NCBI GenBank assembly: GCA_002338515.1
Contig: DDIL01000080.1
Span: 47,193-111,192 of the forward strand
Direction: 5' to 3'
Length of the DNA: 64,000 bases
From: Glaciecola sp. UBA1851
GTDB taxonomy: Bacteria > Pseudomonadota > Gammaproteobacteria > Enterobacterales > Alteromonadaceae
Below the pieces are notes generated by a model. The model searched no databases and had not been told where the DNA came from. It saw nothing but the letters and a program-made list of their open reading frames with translations. Of this stretch, positions 63,870 to 64,000 are shown piece after piece. The translations under genes were made by a program, and so were the position numbers. Position 1 is the first letter of the stretch; each line of letters starts with the position of its first letter.

Positions 63870-63897
63870 TTGATAGAATATATAAGACGACTATAAT
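63870..63897 (+). promoter_or_regulatory. Promoter of tRNA-Leu
   Basis: -35 TTGATA (63870-63875) and consensus -10 TATAAT (63892-63897) with a 16-base spacer; the expected start near 63904 gives a ~30-base 5' leader before the tRNA. Confidence 0.75.
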
Positions 63898-63933
63898 TCT
63901 GGTTCGTTTTTACAACGATACCAAACATACACT

Positions 63934-64000
63934 GCCAGAGTGGCGAAATTGGTAGACGCAGCGGATTCAAAATCCGCCGGTAGTAATACTGTGCCGGTTC
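63934..64000 (+). tRNA. tRNA-Leu, anticodon CAA (partial, cut by window end)
   Basis: Acceptor strand GCCAGAG starts at 63934, followed by the D arm (GCGAAATTGGTAGACGC), the anticodon arm GCGGA-TTCAAAA-TCCGC with anticodon CAA, a long variable arm as expected for leucine tRNAs, and the first part of the T arm (GCCGGTTC). The 3' end, about 20 bases, lies beyond the window. It reads UUG codons. Confidence 0.95.

Overview
This looks like a chromosomal segment of a marine-type gammaproteobacterium, most likely order Alteromonadales. It has low GC, and gene neighbourhoods of classical gammaproteobacterial type: murA-ibaG-mlaBCDEF, kdsDC-lptCAB-rpoN-hpf-ptsN-rapZ-ptsO, zapG-degQ-degS, and valS-holC-pepA beside lptFG. 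It also has a TonB2/TtpC-type energising module and an ArcB sensor kinase. I cannot name the genus. I see no insertion sequence, prophage, CRISPR array or integron.

Region 1 (1-11.6 kb) is a phosphate-starvation island. phoB, phoR and a PstS-like phosphate-binding protein form one minus-strand operon. Beyond it lie a large outer-membrane lipoprotein built of two tandem ~400-residue repeats, a TonB-dependent receptor, a small beta-barrel-like protein on the opposite strand, then a DUF3450 protein and the start of a TtpC-like MotA/TolQ/ExbB protein that runs off the window. Good PhoB-binding sites (Pho boxes) sit 50-65 bases before phoB, the lipoprotein gene and the DUF3450 gene, each followed by a -10-like hexamer about 10 bases later. 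I read this as a PhoB-controlled outer-membrane system for taking up a phosphorus compound, with its own TonB energy module. It is the best candidate here for an undescribed system.

Region 2 (11.7-21.7 kb) holds rdgC, a DesK/DesR-like two-component pair, the RNase P RNA gene rnpB, a YebC-family protein, zapE, zapG, the periplasmic proteases degQ and degS, and murA. Region 3 (21.9-35.5 kb) is envelope biogenesis: the Mla lipid-transport operon on the minus strand, and, facing away, yrbG, kdsD, kdsC, lptCAB, rpoN, hpf, ptsN, rapZ, ptsO and mgtE. These combine LPS sugar synthesis, LPS export, outer-membrane lipid asymmetry, sigma-54 and the nitrogen PTS.

Region 4 (35.5-44.4 kb) carries arcB, which lacks one of the two redox cysteines described in E. 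coli, and the glutamate synthase genes gltBD. Region 5 (44.7-56 kb) is more variable: an unknown lipoprotein, a DUF2726 gene behind a consensus sigma-54 promoter, mtnN with cobalamin genes (cbiB-like, btuF-like), a lipoprotein rhodanese, tyrS, an M23 peptidase, an SRPBCC protein, a D-2-hydroxyacid dehydrogenase, an unusual HPt/HD-GYP fusion, plsC and rraB. Region 6 (56-64 kb) holds valS, holC, pepA, lptF, lptG, an RDD membrane protein, and a tRNA-Leu(CAA) cut by the window end.

Start codons were moved downstream of the longest open frame for phoB, rdgC, kdsC, arcB, the DUF2726 gene, the rhodanese, mepM and the SRPBCC gene, from ribosome-binding sites or family length. All functional calls come from reading motifs by eye; no database search was possible.
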